A DNA stretch of 35,134 bases from Lachnospiraceae bacterium UBA7076 (GCA_002493625.1 DKZK01000026.1:1-35134); one strand, 5' to 3'; positions 25,090-33,403 are shown, counted from the first letter of the stretch. A program made the numbers and translations. The notes: generated by a model not told the origin, from the letters alone.

Positions 25090-26484
25090 TCACTGCTCTG
25101 TGCTTACAATATTATTCAGCCACACGCCCTTCTTTACCAGTATAAATCCAACCAGACACTTAATCAAATCAATTGCCTGAACACACACATAAAGTAAAAT
25201 CAACGACAGCGCTGTGTATCTGCTCAACACATATGCCACCGGATAGGATACAGCCCACAAGAATGCGCTGTCAAACAAAAATGTGACTATCGTATTTCCG
25301 CCAGCCCGCAGCGTAAAATAGGAGGCATGCATAAATGCCCATGCCGGCATAAACATAGCGGAAACCCTCATATAATTTGCTGCAATCTGTCTCACGCCGT
25401 CCGTTGTTTTATAGAGCAACGGAAACAGCGGCGCTGCAAGGAACATAATAGCTCCCAAGCCTACACACAATACCACGGAAAATGTAATCAGCTTCCTGTC
25501 GGTGTCCTTTGCCTCCTCATATTTTCCTGCGCCCAGAAGCTGACCCACAACGATGGCAATGGCGTCTCCAAATGCCACAAATACCACATTGAACAGATTG
25601 GATATCGTGGATGCAATATTGATTGCTGCAACCGCATCCAGCCCGCGCAGGGAATAGCACTGGTTCAGGGATGCCATACCCGACGCCCATAATACCTCGT
25701 TGATTGTCAGCGGCGTCCCTTTTATCACAATCCTTTTTACAAGCTCCCCCGGAATGTACATGGTTTTATATGCGCCCTTAATAAACGGCATCCTGTCACT
25801 GTGCCTGTGGGTCCATATAATTACAATAATCATCTGAACATATCTTGATATTACGGTTGCAATTGCAGCTCCGGAAACGCCAAGCTCCGGCATGCCCAGA
25901 TTTCCGAAAATCAGAACCCAGTTTAAAAAGAGGTTGACAAACACAGCCGCAACTCCCGCCTTCATTGACACAACCGTCTCACCACACTCACGCAGCGTTC
26001 CGCTGTATGCCTGCTCTATGGCAAACGGCGCAAGCCCGATAAACATTATGAGCATATACTGCTTTCCATACCCAAGTGAATCACCAACAGACAGACCATT
26101 GCCCTCGCCCTTTAAATACATTTGTATCAGGTTATCTCCAAACAACGATAAAATTGTGATTCCCAATATAGTGATACCAATGCATATAAGCAGCTTAAAT
26201 CGAAAGGTATACCGGATTCCCTCCTCGTCATCGCTGCCATAAAACTGTGCCGTAAATATTCCTGCTCCGGAGATTGCTCCGAAAATTGCAAGATTAAAAA
26301 CAAGCAATAGCTGGTTTATAATCGCAATGCCCGACATCTGCTCCGTTCCTATCTGTCCAACCATTATATTATCCAAAAGTCCGACAAAATTCGTTATGCC
26401 GTTCTGTATCATAATCGGCACAGCAATGCCAAGGGTCATTTTATAAAATTGTTTATTTCCAAAATATTTATTTAAAGTTTTCAT
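25090..26484 (-). CDS. MATE family efflux transporter
   Basis: A 464-residue integral membrane protein with about 12 hydrophobic segments in two homologous halves, typical of Na+- or H+-driven multidrug and toxic compound exporters. The first half starts KMTLGIAVPIMIQNGITNFV and contains LLDNIMVGQIGTEQMSGIAI; the corresponding second-half segment begins RIVIKGTPLTINEVLWASGM. GATLRECG-like text (GTLRECGETVVSM) and the PELGVSGAAIATVISRY segment fit the DinF/NorM-like clade. AAGGAGCGAAT precedes the ATG. The substrate cannot be predicted. It stands alone: a terminator follows, and the upstream sce7726 gene is 73 nt away on the same strand. Confidence 0.95.
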   Translation of the reverse strand: MKTLNKYFGNKQFYKMTLGIAVPIMIQNGITNFVGLLDNIMVGQIGTEQMSGIAIINQLLLVFNLAIFGAISGAGIFTAQFYGSDDEEGIRYTFRFKLLICIGITILGITILSLFGDNLIQMYLKGEGNGLSVGDSLGYGKQYMLIMFIGLAPFAIEQAYSGTLRECGETVVSMKAGVAAVFVNLFLNWVLIFGNLGMPELGVSGAAIATVISRYVQMIIVIIWTHRHSDRMPFIKGAYKTMYIPGELVKRIVIKGTPLTINEVLWASGMASLNQCYSLRGLDAVAAINIASTISNLFNVVFVAFGDAIAIVVGQLLGAGKYEEAKDTDRKLITFSVVLCVGLGAIMFLAAPLFPLLYKTTDGVRQIAANYMRVSAMFMPAWAFMHASYFTLRAGGNTIVTFLFDSAFLWAVSYPVAYVLSRYTALSLILLYVCVQAIDLIKCLVGFILVKKGVWLNNIVSTEQ

Positions 26485-26557
26485 ATTCGCTCCTTATAGA
26501 AACGTCAGCCCAATTAAAATTTACTTTCAGCAAAGGGCTGATACAGACTTTTACCTT

Positions 26558-27187
26558 TTACTTTTTTCTTTTCTTATATTTTCTCTTTCGTCTTGCCTTC
26601 TGCCCGTTTTCTATTCTGTAAGCATTTATTCTTTCTGCGATGGAATTATAGTCCCTCTCAAAAAGCATTGCGCACATCTGATTTTTCAGCAGGTCATGGG
26701 GAATTTTATCATATACCTTATCAATTACAAACTGCTTGCTTTTTTCCTTATATTTAGGCATGTCGTTTAATTCCTGAATATCTGCAAGCTCAGGTCTCCA
26801 CATAAATGTAAGCTGCTGTTTTATGTCAACCTCCGGCGCAGGTTCTGCTTCCCTGTACATATAAAAATCCGGCCTGCCGTCAATCTCATCTATTGTAATA
26901 ATCCCCCACCATTCAGGCACATGCTCCATAATATGATGCGCGTGGCTTGAGCCTACCGCAATGATATTGTAATCGAAAAATGTATCGTAATCCTTAACCT
27001 GCCTCTTAAGCCTTGCATATGTATCTGCATCGCTTTTTATCTCAACACCAAAAAAGGCATTCTCTGTTATCATAACAATGTCTGCCCTCGACTTACCCAT
27101 ATTCTTTTCCTCTAAAATACGCACTCTGCCAAAGCTTTCCTCAAGGAAATCAAACAGCGGTTCACGTATATCCTTATCATAAAGCAT
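26558..27187 (-). CDS. sce7726 family protein, PD-(D/E)xK nuclease-like
   Basis: A 209-residue soluble protein matching the sce7726 family in KDIREPLFDFLEESFG, MGKSRADIVM, VEIKSDADTYARL, WWGIITIDE and WRPELADIQ. Asp36 and Glu49-x-Lys51 (GVEIKSD) make a PD-(D/E)xK nuclease core. The C-terminus is very basic (RKRKYKKRKK), which would suit nucleic-acid binding. The ATG at 27187 has AGAGGA nine nt upstream and gives the family's usual start (MLYDKDIREPL); a longer reading adds a hydrophobic extension without a ribosome site. Members occur in phage and accessory regions as well as chromosomes. No partner gene is adjacent, and the target is unknown. Confidence 0.87.
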   Translation of the reverse strand: MLYDKDIREPLFDFLEESFGRVRILEEKNMGKSRADIVMITENAFFGVEIKSDADTYARLKRQVKDYDTFFDYNIIAVGSSHAHHIMEHVPEWWGIITIDEIDGRPDFYMYREAEPAPEVDIKQQLTFMWRPELADIQELNDMPKYKEKSKQFVIDKVYDKIPHDLLKNQMCAMLFERDYNSIAERINAYRIENGQKARRKRKYKKRKK

Positions 27188-27333
27188 TTTGCAAAATCCT
27201 CTTTTCCATATGCAAAAAATCCCGTAAAAATTCGCATTACGATTATACAACAAAAAAAAGCCTAAATCAAACATAGATTATACTTCTGAAATAACATTTT
27301 CCACATCGACAGCGCCGGGAAACAAACTATCAC

Positions 27334-27362
27334 TTGACACATTTATCCATAATATATAAAAT
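27334..27362 (+). promoter_or_regulatory. promoter of the CorC/HlyC-type gene
   Basis: TTGACA (27334-27339), a 17-nt spacer and TAAAAT (27357-27362) lie upstream of the ribosome site AAGGAGATG at 27381. Confidence 0.6.
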
Positions 27363-27399
27363 AAATAAATAATTATTATTAAGGAGATGATTTTTAAAC

Positions 27400-28692
27400 G
27401 TGGACCCCATAGCGCAACTGGTTATTCTTGTAATACTACTCATTCTTTCCGGATTTTTTTCATCCGCAGAAACCGCACTTACAACTGTAAATAAATTAAA
27501 GCTGAGGACTTTGTCCGAAGAAGGCAAAAAACGCGCCGCAAAGGTTCTTTCCGTAACCGAAAATTCCGGCAAGCTGCTCAGCACAATACTTATCGGTAAT
27601 AATATTGTAAACATATCCGCCTCAGCCCTTGCTACCACACTCTGCACAGATGTATTCGGAAGCAAGTTTATCGGGGTATCAACCGGAATCCTTACAATAC
27701 TGGTACTTATTTTTGGTGAGATTACGCCAAAAACCCTTGCAACCAAATATTCCATACAATTATCCATGATATTTGTATATCCAATCTGGATACTAATGAT
27801 TATATTAACCCCTGCAATATGGCTGCTAAACATTATTACGGGCGTCATTTTCAAAATATTACATATAGATACCTCTGATAAGGGGGATACCATGACGGAA
27901 TCGGAGCTCAGAACGATTTTTGACGTAAGCCATGAGGATGGCGTGCTTGAAACGTCAGAAAAATTTATGATTTCAAATGTTGTTGATTTTGGCGACGCTT
28001 TGTCAAAGGACATCATGATTCCCCGCGCCGACGTTGTATTTGCAGATATAAACTCTACCTATGAGGAGCTTGTTTCCAAATTCTCAAAGGAAACCTACTC
28101 ACGTATACCTATATATGAAGAATCAAAGGATAATGTTGTGGGTCTTCTCTATATTAAAGACTTATTTTTCTACAAGGAAAAACATGGCGCAGAAAGCTTT
28201 GATGTAAAAAATGTACTCAGAAAACCACTCTTTGTATATGAATATCAAAAAACGAGCCAGATATTTGCCGATATGAAAACCTCCTCTGTCACAATGGCGG
28301 TTGTCCTTGATGAGTATGGCGTTACCTCCGGTATTATTACCATGGAAGATTTAATAGAGGAAATTGTCGGTGAAATCAGGGATGAATACGATACGGACGA
28401 GGCAGATTACATCAAGATAATATCTGAAAATGTATACGACATAGATGCATCAATCAAGCTTAACGACTTAAACGATGCCCTGGACATAAAGCTTGCCTCG
28501 GAGGATTACGACTCTCTTGCGGGCTTTGTTATCGAATTGCTGGACAAGCTGCCTGATGAGGGTGATACTGCAATATATAAAAATTTAGACTTCAAGGTTA
28601 CGAAGGTAAACCGGAACCGTGTTGAAAGGATTACTCTTTCCATAAAACCGGAGGAAAAAAATGATGATACACAGGAAGATGGGGCACACTAA
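27400..28692 (+). CDS. CNNM/CorC-HlyC family protein with CBS pair
   Basis: A 430-residue membrane protein of the hemolysin C / CorC type, linked to Mg2+ or other cation efflux rather than haemolysis. The N-terminal DUF21 domain has about four hydrophobic segments and GFFSSAETALTTVNK; further conserved text is FGEITPKTLATKYS. The CBS pair spans about residues 200-330 (IMIPRADVVF, YSRIPIYEESKDNVVGLLYIKDL, VLDEYGVTSGIITMEDLIEEIVGEI). The C-terminal CorC_HlyC domain (SLAGFVIELLDKLPDEGD) closes the protein. The start is GTG at 27400 with AAGGAG nine nt upstream; an ATG at 27387 is out of frame. It is a single-gene unit, divergent from the sce7726 gene and convergent with DUF1836. Confidence 0.95.
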   Translation: MDPIAQLVILVILLILSGFFSSAETALTTVNKLKLRTLSEEGKKRAAKVLSVTENSGKLLSTILIGNNIVNISASALATTLCTDVFGSKFIGVSTGILTILVLIFGEITPKTLATKYSIQLSMIFVYPIWILMIILTPAIWLLNIITGVIFKILHIDTSDKGDTMTESELRTIFDVSHEDGVLETSEKFMISNVVDFGDALSKDIMIPRADVVFADINSTYEELVSKFSKETYSRIPIYEESKDNVVGLLYIKDLFFYKEKHGAESFDVKNVLRKPLFVYEYQKTSQIFADMKTSSVTMAVVLDEYGVTSGIITMEDLIEEIVGEIRDEYDTDEADYIKIISENVYDIDASIKLNDLNDALDIKLASEDYDSLAGFVIELLDKLPDEGDTAIYKNLDFKVTKVNRNRVERITLSIKPEEKNDDTQEDGAH

Positions 28693-28700
28693 AAACGAAG

Positions 28701-28772
28701 CTGCCGCACTAAGGTGCAGGCTCCCCAGACAGCCCCGGCAGGGACATACACAGAAGACCGCTTGAGGATGTC
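28701..28772 (+). ncRNA. compact structured element 3' of the CorC gene
   Basis: CTGCCG (28701-28706) pairs with CGGCAG (28736-28741), enclosing GCAC/GTGC (28706-28717) and GGCT/AGCC (28719-28734): a three-way-junction shape. GACAT/ATGTC (28743-28772) follows. No T-run follows, so it is not an ordinary terminator. No known RNA class was recognised. Confidence 0.35.
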
Positions 28773-28818
28773 AACACTTAAATTGCCCGTCTGACAATGA
28801 CTTGTAAAGTATGTATAG

Positions 28819-28948
28819 TAACTGAAAACTCGCTTTCGCCCGATTCGGACGTAAGAGGTACTAAAAATTGCCGGCTCAAGATATTTCTATAAAAAACTAT
28901 CTTGGGCCGGCAATTTAAGTACCAACGTCCTCATATATTTTTCAGTTA
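28819..28948. repeat. long nested palindrome at the convergent end
   Basis: Five nested arms pair in order: TAACTGAAAA/TTTTCAGTTA, GGACGT/ACGTCC, GGTACT/AGTACC, AAATTGCCGG/CCGGCAATTT and AAGATA/TATCTT, spanning 28819-28948. The right end includes the stop codon of the DUF1836 gene. It may be a dispersed palindromic element or a bidirectional terminator; there is no T-run. Confidence 0.7.
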
Positions 28949-29635
28949 TGATACATCTTTTTTGTTTTTATCCCTGGCTGGTTTTGCCGCATTTTTCGGC
29001 TGAGCTTTCTGATTGGATTTCTGACTTTCCTTCTGGTTTTCTTTTTCCTTTTCCTGCTCCTCAGACATCTCATCAATGATATGCTCCATGAGCTTCTTCT
29101 TCATGAATATATCATATCCTAACAAAGAGAGAAAATTAAGATTTTTGATATATGGGTCATCTGTCTCCTCAAAAGATTTTTCTGAAAGCTCAAACGCCTT
29201 TACCACACTGCTTTCAACATTAAAATACTGATATTTTTCAAGATTGTACAATCTTGTGTATATCTCCTCCAGACTGCGGGTCGCCTTATCATTTCCATAG
29301 TAATTATCAATAAGCGGCTTCAGCATAACCTGTATGTCACTGATGCAAATTACATTTTTAAGATAATAAATATATATCAGAAGAATAATATGCTCCTTTG
29401 AGTACCTCTTTTTGTCAGGCGGCGGAAGCAGATTATTCTTTGTGTAATTATTTATCATTGTCTTAGTCAGGGTTTTATCTTCATCCGTACGCTTATTTTG
29501 TTCAAGGTGTTTATCCATAAAGGTTGTGACCTGATCCATATAAAGCTCTATAGTCGGAATATCATCCGGACGTATATACCCTAATTTAATCCATTCCCGG
29601 ATTTGTTTTTTTAAGTTTTCTTTACTATTGTCCAT
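28946..29635 (-). CDS. DUF1836 domain protein
   Basis: A 229-residue soluble protein. The DUF1836 core (about 1-165) shows IPTIELYMDQVTTFMDKHL, LTKTMINNYTKNNLLPPPD, and KRYSKEHIILLIYIYYLKN, the expected winged-helix/MerR-like pattern. The C-terminus from about 190 is low complexity (Glu/Lys/Gln/Asn-rich, then PKNAAKPARDKNKKDVS). The ATG at 29635 is chosen because GGGAG lies eight nt upstream; a GTG three codons earlier overlaps that site. A DNA-binding role is plausible from the predicted helices but not shown. Its stop codon lies in a long palindrome, so its mRNA end is strongly structured. Confidence 0.87.
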   Translation of the reverse strand: MDNSKENLKKQIREWIKLGYIRPDDIPTIELYMDQVTTFMDKHLEQNKRTDEDKTLTKTMINNYTKNNLLPPPDKKRYSKEHIILLIYIYYLKNVICISDIQVMLKPLIDNYYGNDKATRSLEEIYTRLYNLEKYQYFNVESSVVKAFELSEKSFEETDDPYIKNLNFLSLLGYDIFMKKKLMEHIIDEMSEEQEKEKENQKESQKSNQKAQPKNAAKPARDKNKKDVS

Positions 29636-29744
29636 AAAACACACTCCCTGTACAGGCTGTAATACAAGCCCTATGAGACATTATATAGTATTGAAAACCA
29701 TATGTAAAGGAATAACGGACTTTATTTACTAAATCAAATAATCG

Positions 29745-30845
29745 TCAACTAACTAAAGCCTTTACCATGTCAAGCTGCTGAATGCTCCTTGCCTTTCCCT
29801 CCTCGCTAAGAAACATTCCCGATTTTCTTATCTGCGCATTGTGGCTGTTATCCTCATCCGATTTTAAGGAATATTCGGTAGCTATATTTCCAAGAAATAT
29901 TGCCCCCACATTTGCCTCCTTAAGACTCATCAGCTTATCATTTCCGGCATCATCCTTCTGCCATACGGACAGCTTGCTGTATATTGAATCATTTTCGTCT
30001 ATCCATCCGTTCCCGTCCTCATCATAAGCAGAAAGCTCGGCAAAACCGTTTCCTGTTCTTGCTCCAAAAAGCTCTGTGCCATCATTAATTTTTCCATCCC
30101 CGTTTTTATCATATGCAAGAAACGCCGAACCCTTTGAAAGCATGGAAATATTGTCAATGCTTCCATCCCCGTCAATGTCAAATTTCCATTTCTGGTCGCT
30201 TACTCCCACCGGTGAAGCATCAAGGCTTATAACAAGAGGGTCAGTCATAATTGCAACAGTGTCTTTTGCAATACTTTCCGTCTGTTCCACATATTCTCTG
30301 GACATTTCAAGAGACATATTAAACTCAATCTCCCTGCCGTCAGCAGCTTTAACAATTCCCTTTGTCTGAAATTCCAAGGATTCCGATTCCTTATACGAAT
30401 ATTCGCTGTATGTTGTTCTGTTCCACACACTCACATTGCCGCCTGATGACAAATCTAAAATTCCGTTATCTTTGTCACCCCAAAAGCCTCCGCCAAAGAA
30501 GCCTCTTGAAATAACACTTGCAAGCCTTCTTCTCACATCCTCCAAAAAGCTTTTTATCTGCATATCAAGCCTGCTTTTTAATTCATCCGGAGTAGGAAGA
30601 CGGGACGATGCCCCTTTTAGCTCATCATCTCCCGGCAGCCTGCCATAGCTGTTGTAGGTCAGCGTATCATTTCCAAATCTGCTGCCTCCCTTTAGCGTTC
30701 TCTGATACGTGGATTTAAAGTTTTGTCCGCTGAATTTTTTCTCTCCTGTGCGGGGATTATTCAAAACAGATACATCCTTACGCCCATAACTGACGTTTTT
30801 TGTTGTTCTTGCCGCCATGGAAACGGCACTTGAGTTAATAATCAT
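29745..30845 (-). CDS. protein with three EF-hand-like calcium loops
   Basis: A 366-residue protein without a signal peptide or membrane segment. The N-terminus (MIINSSAVSMAART) is flagellin-like in composition; a Gly-rich FFGGGFWGDKDNG is at about 116-128. A beta-rich middle contains WNRTTYSEYSYKESESLEFQ (140-160). The C-terminal part has three calcium-type loops: DIDGDGSIDN (223-232), DKNGDGKINDGTE (246-258) and DEDGNGWIDEND (275-286), joined by FLAYD and FGARTGNGFAEL. The ATG at 30845 has GAGGAGGGA upstream. The repeat layout is shared by Lachnospiraceae and other bacterial proteins usually annotated as hypothetical or calcium-binding. Export by a non-classical or flagellar route is speculation. 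Confidence 0.82.
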   Translation of the reverse strand: MIINSSAVSMAARTTKNVSYGRKDVSVLNNPRTGEKKFSGQNFKSTYQRTLKGGSRFGNDTLTYNSYGRLPGDDELKGASSRLPTPDELKSRLDMQIKSFLEDVRRRLASVISRGFFGGGFWGDKDNGILDLSSGGNVSVWNRTTYSEYSYKESESLEFQTKGIVKAADGREIEFNMSLEMSREYVEQTESIAKDTVAIMTDPLVISLDASPVGVSDQKWKFDIDGDGSIDNISMLSKGSAFLAYDKNGDGKINDGTELFGARTGNGFAELSAYDEDGNGWIDENDSIYSKLSVWQKDDAGNDKLMSLKEANVGAIFLGNIATEYSLKSDEDNSHNAQIRKSGMFLSEEGKARSIQQLDMVKALVS

Positions 30846-30994
30846 ACATTCCCTCCTCATTATTGAACGTTGCCGTATTCTGATGCTGCCTGCAAAAACG
30901 GCAACTACTCTGCCGCATGACATGTCATGGGCAAAATTTCTTAACTCGGTCTACTCAGGGCTTATGTACTTATCACACTAAATATATCGGCATT

Positions 30995-31037
30995 AAAAAA
31001 GGACACATTAACGAATTATGGTAACCTCGTTGTGTCC
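30995..31037 (-). terminator. terminator 3' of the RNA candidate and yerC
   Basis: On the minus strand GGACACAACGA (31027-31037) pairs with TCGTTAATGTGTCC (31001-31014) with a small bulge, followed by six T. It is about 120 nt after the yerC stop. Confidence 0.85.
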
Positions 31038-31139
31038 TGTTACGAATATAAAGGCTTCCTCAGTAAGAAACAGGCTTCCCTGCTGCGGGTTCCTCCAAGC
31101 ATATAGCCATAGATAACCCACTACCGGAAGCCCATTTAT
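31000..31139 (-). ncRNA. structured RNA candidate, 6S-like by shape
   Basis: On the minus strand GGCTTCC (31126-31132) can pair with either GGAAGCC at 31073-31079 or an identical copy at 31053-31059, so two folds exclude each other. Inside the first, GTGGGTT (31115-31121) pairs with AACCCGC (31085-31091). GTAAC/GTTAC (31043 to 31021) competes with the terminator. The rod shape and AAGCCTTTA text recall 6S RNA, but a closing stem was not found and no promoter was fixed. A yerC 3' regulatory RNA is an alternative. Confidence 0.4.
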
Positions 31140-31157
31140 TGCGGCGACAATCCCTTG

Positions 31158-31445
31158 TTATTTATTCAGACGAGAAAACACCATTTCATAGCCGTCATTT
31201 CCATAATTCAGGGAACGGTTGACACGGCTTATTGTAGCTGTAGATGCCCCTGTCTCCTTTGCAACCTCAAGGTATGTTTTGTTGTCCCTTAACATCTTTG
31301 CTACAGAAAACCTCTGCGCTATGGATAAAACCTCATTCACAGTACAAACATCTTCAAAAAAATCGAAGCACTCATCTACATTTTCAAGTGTCAGTATCGC
31401 CTCAAATAATTCCTTTACTGCCTCTGTTTTAATAGTTTTTCCCAT
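31158..31445 (-). CDS. yerC: YerC/YecD family TrpR-related protein
   Basis: A 95-residue DNA-binding protein with a TrpR-like helix-turn-helix: LSIAQRFSVAKMLRDNKTYL then EVAKETGASTATISRVNRSL. FFEDVCTVNE upstream of it is typical of the YerC group, which is widespread in Firmicutes and regarded as Trp-repressor-like without proven tryptophan binding. The start lies 11 nt after the alpha-amylase stop, with AGGTGA upstream, so the two are co-transcribed. Whether it regulates the amylase operon is unknown; no copy of a TrpR-type operator was recognised. Confidence 0.93.
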   Translation of the reverse strand: MGKTIKTEAVKELFEAILTLENVDECFDFFEDVCTVNEVLSIAQRFSVAKMLRDNKTYLEVAKETGASTATISRVNRSLNYGNDGYEMVFSRLNK

Positions 31446-31456
31446 ACTATCACCTG

Positions 31457-32911
31457 CTATTTATTCTCTTTCTGCACCCATACGGCTACAGCTCCTCGAT
31501 TTACATAAAATTCTCCGCAGCCCTCATCATCAATTTTTATGTTATACTTTGCATTTCCCATTACATCTGAGAAATGCGTACCTGCAAACTGCTTTCCGAT
31601 ATACATGCGTTTTGTTCCGCCCGTACCGTCTGAAATAACAACGGCCAGCCCTGAATCAGGATGCTCCGCATCTCCCTCTCTCGTCCAGCCAATACAATTT
31701 GGATCGTCAAAATAATCATGCTGAACGCCATATGCCTTTTGCTTTCTAAGCTTTAAAAGCTTGTCTATCTCCTTCTTCTTTGACTTAACCTTTGCTGACG
31801 GAATACCCTTGTAATCCCCATAAAATACACACGGATATCCATCCTGCCTGAGAAGTATGATGGCGTATGCCATAGGCTTAAACCAATCATCAACCCATGA
31901 TTCAAGAGACTGTCCCGGCTGACTGTCATGATTATCAACAAATGTAACCGCCTTCATCGGATTGGTCTTAACCAGCGTACCATCAAGTATTTTTCTAAGG
32001 TCATAATTTCCATTTGCCTTGGAGCAGTTATGGAAGTTAAAATGCAACGGCACATCAAAAAGATTAACCTCGCCCTCGTTTGCATTAATATAATCCATAA
32101 GAACATTTACATCCCAATGCCAATATTCTCCCACGGCAAAAAGGTCTTTCTCCGTAGCAGCCTGCATGGCACGAATCCAATCCTTGTAAAAATATTTATT
32201 TATATGTTTCACCGCATCAAGCCTGTAACCGTCCAAAGCTGCCGTCTCTGTATACCACTTGCCCCAGCTTATAAGCTCCTGCCTTACTTCTTCATTCTGA
32301 AAATCAATATCAGCGCCCATAAGGTAGTCATAGTTGCCCTTTTCTGTATCTACGTCATTATCCCAATCCTTCCCCTGAAAACGGAAAATTGAATTTTTTG
32401 CCCTGTCCTGATCCCAGTCTATTCCGTCAAAATGATTCCAATTCCATGTAAAGTCAGAATATTTTCCTTTTCTCCCGGGGAACGTAAACTTAGTCCATGC
32501 GCCTATTGTCTTCTTCTCGCCTATCATCTGACCTCTGCTGTTTTCGTTAAACTCCTCCGCCGAGACCTGCTCAACCTCATCCGCGCCAAGCTTATGATTT
32601 AACACAATATCCGCGTAAACCTGTATTTCCTTTGCATGTAATGCCTTTATCGCAGCAAGATACTCAGCCTTAGTTCCATATTTGGTAGGTATTGAGCCCT
32701 TCTGCTTAAATTCTCCTAAATCATATAAATCATATACTGCATATCCAACGTCATTAGCTCCTCCGGCTCCTTTATATGCAGGCGGAAGCCACACTGCCGT
32801 AATTCCTGCTGTTTTAAGCTTTGCCGCATCCTCCTTAAGGCTTTTCCACAAGCTCTGGTCCGCAGGTAAATCCCATTCAAAGTATTGCATCATTGTACCA
32901 TTAATGCCCAT
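31457..32911 (-). CDS. cytoplasmic alpha-amylase, GH13
   Basis: A 484-residue alpha-1,4-glucan hydrolase of the GH13_5 type, without a signal peptide, so it acts on intracellular glycogen or maltodextrin. It begins MGINGTMMQYFEWDLP. The catalytic residues are Asp232 (GYRLDAVKH), Glu262 (GEYWHWD) and Asp329 (FVDNHDSQPG). DIVLNHK is conserved region I; ADIDFQNEEVRQEL also fits. The ATG at 32911 has GGAGG about ten nt upstream; a longer reading has no ribosome site and begins in the promoter. It is followed by yerC. A SigA-type promoter and a palindrome at the transcript start lie upstream. Confidence 0.95.
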   Translation of the reverse strand: MGINGTMMQYFEWDLPADQSLWKSLKEDAAKLKTAGITAVWLPPAYKGAGGANDVGYAVYDLYDLGEFKQKGSIPTKYGTKAEYLAAIKALHAKEIQVYADIVLNHKLGADEVEQVSAEEFNENSRGQMIGEKKTIGAWTKFTFPGRKGKYSDFTWNWNHFDGIDWDQDRAKNSIFRFQGKDWDNDVDTEKGNYDYLMGADIDFQNEEVRQELISWGKWYTETAALDGYRLDAVKHINKYFYKDWIRAMQAATEKDLFAVGEYWHWDVNVLMDYINANEGEVNLFDVPLHFNFHNCSKANGNYDLRKILDGTLVKTNPMKAVTFVDNHDSQPGQSLESWVDDWFKPMAYAIILLRQDGYPCVFYGDYKGIPSAKVKSKKKEIDKLLKLRKQKAYGVQHDYFDDPNCIGWTREGDAEHPDSGLAVVISDGTGGTKRMYIGKQFAGTHFSDVMGNAKYNIKIDDEGCGEFYVNRGAVAVWVQKENK

Positions 32912-32948
32912 TTTATCTAACCTCCGCAAAATTAATTTGGAAAAAATA

Positions 32949-32999
32949 TACACTTTAGCAATCTAAAGCGATTATAACAAAATATTTTTGCAGAGTAAA
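32949..32999 (-). promoter_or_regulatory. alpha-amylase promoter with operator palindrome
   Basis: On the minus strand TTTACT (32994-32999), a 17-nt spacer and TATAAT (32971-32976). The perfect palindrome CTTTAG-nnnn-CTAAAG (32953-32968) covers the transcript start. ACACTTTA repeats on both sides (32950 and 32997 regions) extend the symmetry. A repressor binding here would block transcription; its identity is unknown. Confidence 0.65.
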
Positions 33000-33004
33000 G
33001 TGTA

Positions 33005-33374
33005 AATATACATACGCAATAACAAAATTTATACCTTTGGAATCTTTCATGTAATGGCTTCAATATCTAAAATTGGACTTGTAAAAAACAAATCCGAACC
33101 GAAAGTTTTACTATTAAATTCACCTGCTTGTCGGTACAATTTGCAATAATGCTTCTATGCAATCAGTTGCGCTGAGTATTTCCATTCTTTCGCAATGCTT
33201 TTTCAATGCGTTTAATATTCCACTGTGGAATTTTCATCACAAATAAAAATTTTCACCAAAATTGTTTTTTAATAAGAAAGTTATGCTGATATAAAAAGAG
33301 CAAGCAGAAGCCCTTGATTTTAAGGCATTTTGGCAAAATATAATAAATATATTTTATGTTTTTAATTTTTGTGA
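33005..33374. other. AT-rich intergenic region upstream of the recombinase
   Basis: This part of the 450-bp gap has no open frame that can be supported. It holds a short perfect palindrome ATTCCACTGTGGAAT (33217-33231). No inverted repeats long enough to mark an invertible segment were found by eye. Confidence 0.55.
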
Positions 33375-33403
33375 TTGGATATTTTTGCATTTTCAAGTAC
33401 AAT
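33375..33403 (+). promoter_or_regulatory. promoter of the tyrosine recombinase gene
   Basis: TTGGAT (33375-33380), a 17-nt spacer and TACAAT (33398-33403), with a start near 33410. The AAGGAG ribosome site (33436-33441) precedes the ATG by eight nt. Confidence 0.6.

Larger units (their letters stand above)
30846..31157. other. intergenic region with terminator and RNA candidate
   Basis: A 310-bp gap. It contains the terminator and structured RNA candidate listed separately. The part 30846-30990 has only the ribosome site of the calcium-loop gene; no promoter was fixed. Confidence 0.5.

Noticed and set aside
26505..26541. TCAGCCC/GGGCTGA hairpin between the sce7726 and MATE genes
   Set aside because: It has no T-run and only seven base pairs, so a terminator call is not justified.
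27330..28016. 228-residue frame antisense to the CorC/HlyC gene
   Set aside because: The plus-strand gene has clear domains, a promoter and a ribosome site; the antisense frame has none.
31085..31139. c-di-GMP riboswitch
   Set aside because: A short segment resembles its 3' half, but the required 5' half with GGCAAACC-type sequence is absent upstream.
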